DNA of 11,645 bases, taken from Halocafeteria seosinensis (lineage: Eukaryota > Sar > Bigyra > Bicosoecida). Positions 9,001 to 11,645 of this stretch are shown here, piece by piece (positions within the stretch are counted from its first letter, which is position 1; each line of letters opens with the position of its first letter). The translations under genes and the position numbers were made by a program. The notes under the pieces were generated by a model. That model did not search any database. It saw nothing but the letters and a program-made list of their open reading frames with translations, and was not told where the DNA came from. The DNA lies in assembly GCA_001687465.1 (NCBI GenBank), contig LVLI01001781.1, positions 1 to 11,645 of the forward strand, read 5' to 3'.

Positions 9001-11645
9001 TCTGGCCTTCTTCCATGCTTTCCAGTTTCGTCGCCACCGCTGCATGTTGACGAACTCTAGAAGCTGAATACAGTATGAACTGGTAATTTTTAGCTGTGGC
9101 GTTATAGACTATACGCTCATTCCAGGAACTGGCAGTGAAAAACGAGGTATTAGGGTTCAATAGTCCCATGTACACTGCATTATACTGGGTCGAAATCGGC
9201 AATTCGTAGTGGAAAATAGACACATCGCCTCCCAGGAACAATGATTTTCCGAAGGGCTCAAAACTTGAGCTATTAGTCAATAAGTACAAGGCTCCAAAGG
9301 GCTCCTTAACTGTTTTATAAAAGCCAGTAAAGTTCAAAACAATGTGTTCGGGGATCACCAACGGCAGTTGTCCAAATCTTATAGACAATACTCCTTCACC
9401 CTTCGAAAGAGTCAAACCAGCGCCTTCAGGAGAATCAACTTCCATGAAAGTGATTACTGCCTCTTCCCACATGAAAACATAGTCATAGCTGCATGATACA
9501 CCGTTACCAAACTTGTCCCTAGCTGAAAATCTAAGTTCTATTGCGTAGCAATCATCCAAGCTTGTTTGCATGCATGAGTCACTGGCGGCTAGGTCACCGA
9601 GCGGTGTCCGCCTCACTTGCAGCTCCCGAATCGTCTTGCTAGGTACGACTTCCACAGCGAAAGGACCATGAGATATCACTTCTGTGCATGAACCACCACA
9701 TTTACTAAGCAGTTGTATACTTACATTTACGCTACAGTCCGCAATGATTCTAGTTTCCACCGTAAACTTATCCGGAAGGGTCACTGCTGGTGTTTGAGCG
9801 AGCCCTTCTCTTGCAATTGCAGTCCAGTTGTAGCAATTGCTGGGAACATCATTTCCAAAGCTATCAGCGATGGTAAATTGGATGATGCACTCTATTCCCA
9901 CCTCGCACAACTCATCGTCTTTTAGCCATACCACCGGAGACACAGAGCAGCTCAGTTCAGCGAAGTCTATTTCTGCTGACAAAAGGGTGGAATTAGCGTG
10001 CTCGCTTTTAACGCTCATAACATTTAGCTCCCGTCCCTTGGAGCTGAGTATCATGGACACACTTCCATTCGAGTTACAAGCACGTGATATCCTCGTTATG
10101 TTATCCGAAGCTTGCTCTACTCCAGAGCTGATGGAGACCGTTCCTGTGCTGCCACCCTCAGAAACAACGGAGACCCGGAGCTCATCCTCTCCATTACGAA
10201 ACGGTTGCGTGTCTTCTCTACAGATCGGAGACACGGTGTTCTGGAAGCTATCTTTGAGCAACAAGGTAGTCTTCGACAAATAGCCACTCTGAGAAATACC
10301 TAAGAATTCAGTTTTCTGAAGAGAAGAATTCTCGTTGATCTCCCCTGGAATCACCCGTACACGGGGAGAGATTATCGTCTCACTCTCTGAAGAAAGCATG
10401 TAGACACCGGCTTGATAGAAGCCACTGCTTGAGCAAGCGTATCGTGTGCCTGCTGAACTAAGGGCGCACGTTACAGGAGTGTCTCTCGATGTTTCTAAGT
10501 TTTTCGCCAACAGACCTACGGAAACGGCAATACCGCAATTATCTTGCCCTGTAAACTGAAAGCCCCTACTAAAGCGCAGTTCCCAGCTGATTTCGTCATC
10601 TGTCGCCACAATGTCAACCACCTCCGCGGTACTGGAAATCGTCCGCATTCCGTTGCCAGTGTCGAGCCTGTGCAGTTCCAGTACAGACGGAACCATTTTA
10701 CCGTCACCTGAGCAGTTTGCATCAACAATTAAGTCTTCTGATAAAGATTTCCCACTTCTGAAGGAGACCATATCGTTGACCCCATTCGCAGTAGCGATTA
10801 GCGTCGCATTCTTCACTGGCAACTGGAACTCCAGCGTTGCTGTATACTGCCCTTGCTTGAACCCGTCTGGATGTATAATTACTTCGTACACTTCTTCAGA
10901 GGGAAAAACTGTTTGCTGGGAGGGGCTCTCTACCGAAAGAGTAATCTCGTCAAACGCATGAGCTTGTGCCGCGTGCAGGTGATCATAGCAACGCACTGGA
11001 AAGTCGTACACAGTCTTAGTTTGCAGTGTTCCTATTGCAACGGTCAATGGAACCTCCACTTCGCAAGTAGCCGTGTATCCAGGTATCAATTCCAAGCTGT
11101 ACTCTGCGGGCTGGTTAAAGTCGGTGTTCTCCACTGCTCCTTTGAACGCAAGGGACCAACCTCCCTGAACAACGCGCTCTGGGGACGGTAGAAAGATCGC
11201 GGAAGTTGAGCACAAAGCATCTAGACAGTGGATTGAATTGGCCATTGAAAGCAAATTCAAAGATTCGGTAACCGTGTCTCCTCGAATTTGGTTCTTCCGC
11301 AACTCTATCCCAAAGTACCCAGTTAAGAATTCCATAGCTCGTTTCCTGAAGTGCCGACAAATATCCTGCGAAGTGCAGTATCCGTGCACGGCAACTCCGA
11401 TTGGAATTCTCCATTTGATTACTAAGGGTTCGTGTACCAACTGCTGGGAGTAGAAAGGCCTCCAATGGCCTATCGTATCAGCTCTGCTGGGCGATAAAGC
11501 TACTCCGCTCACTTCAAAGCGCTTGAGTCCAATTTTAGCCGCAGGCGTAAACTGCGTCCTTTGAATGAGTATTGCGGGGTATGCGGCATCTGCAGTAGCC
11601 ATTGCAGCGCTATATCCTGTTGAAGACCCGTAGACAGCATGATGG
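1..11645 (-). CDS. Giant multi-module filamin/Ig-like repeat protein, partial at both ends
   Basis: One reading frame (codons starting at 11644, 11641 ... down to 4) stays open across the whole window: 3,881 codons with no stop. Neither start nor stop is present, so the true protein is longer. The product is beta-strand-rich and built of Ig-like modules. Turns of the type D-x-[FY]-G-N recur at residues 594, 710, 1760, 2036, 2143, 2758 and 3019, with weaker versions at 465, 1158, 1631, 2262, 2644, 3134, 3260 and 3373. Closing strands of the SPL-x-[IV] type occur at about 660, 2104, 2335, 2960, 3088 and 3336. This combination is characteristic of filamin/ABP280 repeats. I counted about 55 N-x-S/T sequons and see frequent cysteines, which fits passage through the secretory pathway and an extracellular or surface location (inference). 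No transmembrane segment or catalytic motif was seen. Cadherin-, PKD- or Big-type Ig repeats are alternatives. Coding status is very secure; function is unknown. Confidence 0.95.
2..1621 (-). other. Residues 3342-3881: filamin-like module plus unique C-proximal tail of the window
   Basis: Residues 3342-3440 form a good filamin-like module: a Gly-Asn-Pro linker, LDENG (3372-3376) in the turn position, then CFIPQHTGMYVISTTLNG from residue 3419, matching the P-x2-[ST]-G-x-Y-x-[VI] strand and G-turn near the end of filamin repeats. After about 3450 the sequence is not a third superrepeat copy. It has an IDVCGAS segment (3515), several Cys-containing beta-like stretches and many sequons, including NVS, NQT, NAS, NES, NIT, NLT, NSS and NAT sites. 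No transmembrane anchor or stop codon is reached before the window edge, so the protein continues. Confidence 0.55.
1622..4255 (-). repeat. Superrepeat copy B (residues 2464-3341)
   Basis: This is the second copy of the block, with the same anchors in the same order: LSTGLP (2464), the WCLRIYVD box (2519) with its D-x-Y-C-S-x-Y-x-P follow-on, RDWSGS (2643), IDEFGNIP (2757), FHIE (2902), RDKYGNAASC (3018), NSPLLI (3087), GTCG (3123), QDMKGN (3133), RDRLGYICRS (3259) and a DSPLVQV closing strand (3335). Displacements from copy A are 983-1015 residues. Shared residues use different synonymous codons; for example the GNAASC boxes read GGG-AAC-GCG-GCT-TCA-TGT in A and GGA-AAT-GCG-GCT-TCC-TGC in B. 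That indicates an old duplication kept by selection on the protein. Between anchors the copies are strongly diverged. Typical filamin end strands are visible, such as the segment with PGTFRFDVQLAGHSAL before the closing SPL. Confidence 0.8.
4256..4624 (-). other. Residues 2341-2463: junction between superrepeat copies
   Basis: This segment follows the closing strand of copy A and precedes the first firm anchor (LSTGLP, 2464) of copy B. Its last part (about 2417-2463) matches the spacing and hydrophobic pattern of the residues just before copy A: a Leu-Leu pair, an alternating beta strand, and then LSTG[IL]P. I therefore infer that it is mostly the N-terminal section of unit B, meaning the units abut directly without a true spacer. 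It carries NLT and NGS sequons and several cysteines. Confidence 0.5.
4625..7291 (-). repeat. Superrepeat copy A (residues 1452-2340)
   Basis: This is the first of two copies of a block of about 1,000 residues. Anchors in order: LSTGIP (1452), the WCLLIYVD box (1504) followed by a D-x-Y-C-S-x-Y-x-P segment, EDAGGN (1630), FDKFGNIP (1759), FHIE (1913), KDEFGNAASC (2035), NSPLAI (2103), GTCG (2132), VDTFGNEI (2142), FDALGHWCRS (2261) and an ESPAIEF closing strand (2335). Several of these are filamin-type turns or end strands, so the block holds roughly six to eight Ig-like modules. Linkers such as VIPGAPG (near 2110) and EAGPPIP separate modules in the style of filamin-like repeat proteins. It differs from copy B by an acidic Tyr/Gly/Asp insert near residue 1890 and a slightly longer loop after the WCL box. 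Boundaries are set by the outermost shared anchors; the real unit may extend further at both ends. Confidence 0.8.
5927..5995 (-). other. Tyr/Gly/Asp-rich acidic insert in copy A (residues 1884-1906)
   Basis: Residues 1884-1906 hold two cysteines (1886, 1893), four tyrosines, a run of three aspartates and two Pro-Gly or Pro-Asp turns, unlike the beta-rich flanks. Just downstream both copies share FHIE (1913 and 2902). Upstream of it copy B has no counterpart to the acidic stretch, so this is an insertion in copy A or a loss in copy B. An Asp/Asn-rich surface loop could bind calcium, but no canonical EF-hand or cadherin-type motif is present. Confidence 0.45.
7292..9274 (-). other. Residues 791-1451: diverged Ig-like region preceding the superrepeats
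   Basis: This stretch remains in the open frame but its modules are harder to delimit. SDQF at residues 926-929, preceded by a DGSPLVTIEA strand, and VDKFG at 1157-1161 look like degenerate filamin turns. Between them are beta-rich segments with many sequons (NSS, NTS, NAT, NMS, NST, NVS and three NFS sites). Near its end lies a compact cysteine cluster, annotated separately. The last 45 residues before 1452 align in pattern with residues 2417-2463, so the first superrepeat unit may really begin near residue 1405. No domain of known activity was recognised. Confidence 0.45.
7394..7435 (-). other. Cysteine cluster C-x2-C-C-x4-C-x3-C (residues 1404-1417)
   Basis: Five cysteines fall within 14 residues: C1404, C1407, C1408, C1413 and C1417. 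The remainder of the protein averages only a few cysteines per hundred residues. The spacing does not match a zinc finger or EGF domain that I know. In an extracellular protein a local disulfide knot is the simplest reading (inference). The corresponding place before superrepeat copy B, about residues 2417-2430, keeps only one cysteine, so the cluster is not a conserved part of the repeat. Confidence 0.5.
9275..10342 (-). other. Residues 435-790: three filamin-like Ig modules
   Basis: Three modules follow each other. The first has KDSFQN at residues 464-469, a degenerate D-x-F-x-N turn. The second has ADSFGN at 593-598 and closes with HGPFAVEVVPS at 659-669, close to the filamin end strand (G-[ST]-P-F-x-V-x-V). 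The third opens with RDKFGNGVSC at 709-718. Spacing between turns is about 115-130 residues, slightly longer than the usual 95-100 residues of a filamin repeat, as expected if loops are enlarged. Cysteines follow the G-N turn in all three, suggesting a module-specific disulfide (inference). Several sequons lie here, including NIT, NGS, NST, NWT and NVS sites. The module boundaries are estimates. Confidence 0.6.
10343..11644 (-). other. Residues 1-434: N-proximal region of the window, largely unrecognised, ending in an Ig-like segment
   Basis: The first roughly 170 residues match no family I recognise. They are more mixed in composition than the rest, with basic patches and several cysteines, for example around residues 88-96 and 139-145. 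From about residue 190 the sequence becomes alternating, beta-like, with Cys pairs and Gly turns. A stretch near residues 250-285 (HPDGFKQGQYTATLEF) resembles the last strands of an Ig/filamin module, in which a Pro-containing loop is followed by G-x-Y-x-(A/V). The region closes at residues 431-434 with VIPG, a linker type seen again between modules further on. No signal peptide can be assessed because the true N-terminus lies beyond position 11645. It is part of the giant CDS and not a separate gene. Confidence 0.5.

Noticed and set aside
9719-9724. Donor-like GTAAGT on the minus strand as evidence for an intron
   Set aside because: The nearest plausible acceptor would give a length that is not a multiple of three and would disrupt a frame that otherwise stays open for thousands of codons. 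The encoded residues also fit the filamin-like module.
7292-10342. A third upstream superrepeat copy before copy A
   Set aside because: Individual motifs recur (RDKFGNGVSC at residue 709, VDKFG at 1157), but the anchors WCL-IYVD, FHIE, GTCG and LG..CRS do not appear at the expected offset of about 1,000 residues upstream, so a full copy is not supported.
11115-11465. 116-codon minus-strand ORF near the right edge as a separate small gene
   Set aside because: It is in a different phase from the continuous frame, overlaps it completely, and shows no family resemblance; the giant frame reads through without a break here.
1-11645. Bacterial gene cluster or phage/mobile region
   Set aside because: There are no multiple ORFs with ribosome binding sites, no transposase or integrase, no terminal repeats and no CRISPR-like spacing. 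The single frame encodes a cysteine- and sequon-rich protein more like a eukaryotic secretory product, though a bacterial giant adhesin cannot be formally excluded from the window alone.

Overview
The window looks like the interior of one very large protein-coding gene on the minus strand. Reading the reverse complement in the frame whose codons start at 11644, 11641, 11638 and so on, I found no stop codon in any of the 3,881 complete codons down to position 2. The frame was checked independently at more than 25 anchor motifs along the window, and all fall in the same phase. Neither the start codon nor the stop codon lies in the window, so an ORF caller that requires both would miss the gene and show only short shadow ORFs in other frames. 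I see no second gene, RNA gene, mobile element, CRISPR array, promoter or terminator.

The product (at least 3,881 aa, roughly 0.42 MDa) is a beta-rich, modular protein. It repeatedly shows the two hallmarks of filamin/ABP280-type immunoglobulin-like repeats: a D-x-[FY]-G-N turn in the first half of a module, and a closing strand of the type 'P..pGtY.v...l.G..i..SPl.v'. Unlike cytosolic filamin, it has many cysteines and about 55 N-x-S/T sequons, so I infer a secreted or cell-surface eukaryotic glycoprotein. I do not recognise it as a named gene and assign no symbol.

Layout in protein order (right to left): residues 1-434 (11644-10343), a unique part ending in Ig-like sequence; residues 435-790 (10342-9275), three filamin-like modules; residues 791-1451 (9274-7292), diverged modules with a cysteine cluster; residues 1452-2340 (7291-4625), superrepeat copy A; residues 2341-2463 (4624-4256), a junction that is probably the start of unit B; residues 2464-3341 (4255-1622), superrepeat copy B; residues 3342-3881 (1621-2), one further filamin-like module and a unique tail. 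Copies A and B share at least nine anchor motifs in the same order, each displaced by 983-1015 residues. This is an old tandem duplication of a roughly 1,000-residue, multi-domain block. The anchors keep their amino acids while synonymous positions differ, which supports real coding under purifying selection.

Organism: the intron-poor 11.6 kb coding stretch, mixed codon use without strong GC bias, and cysteine- and sequon-rich filamin-like modules suggest a gene-compact unicellular eukaryote such as a picoeukaryotic green alga, a diatom or another alga or protist. That placement is inference at low confidence.
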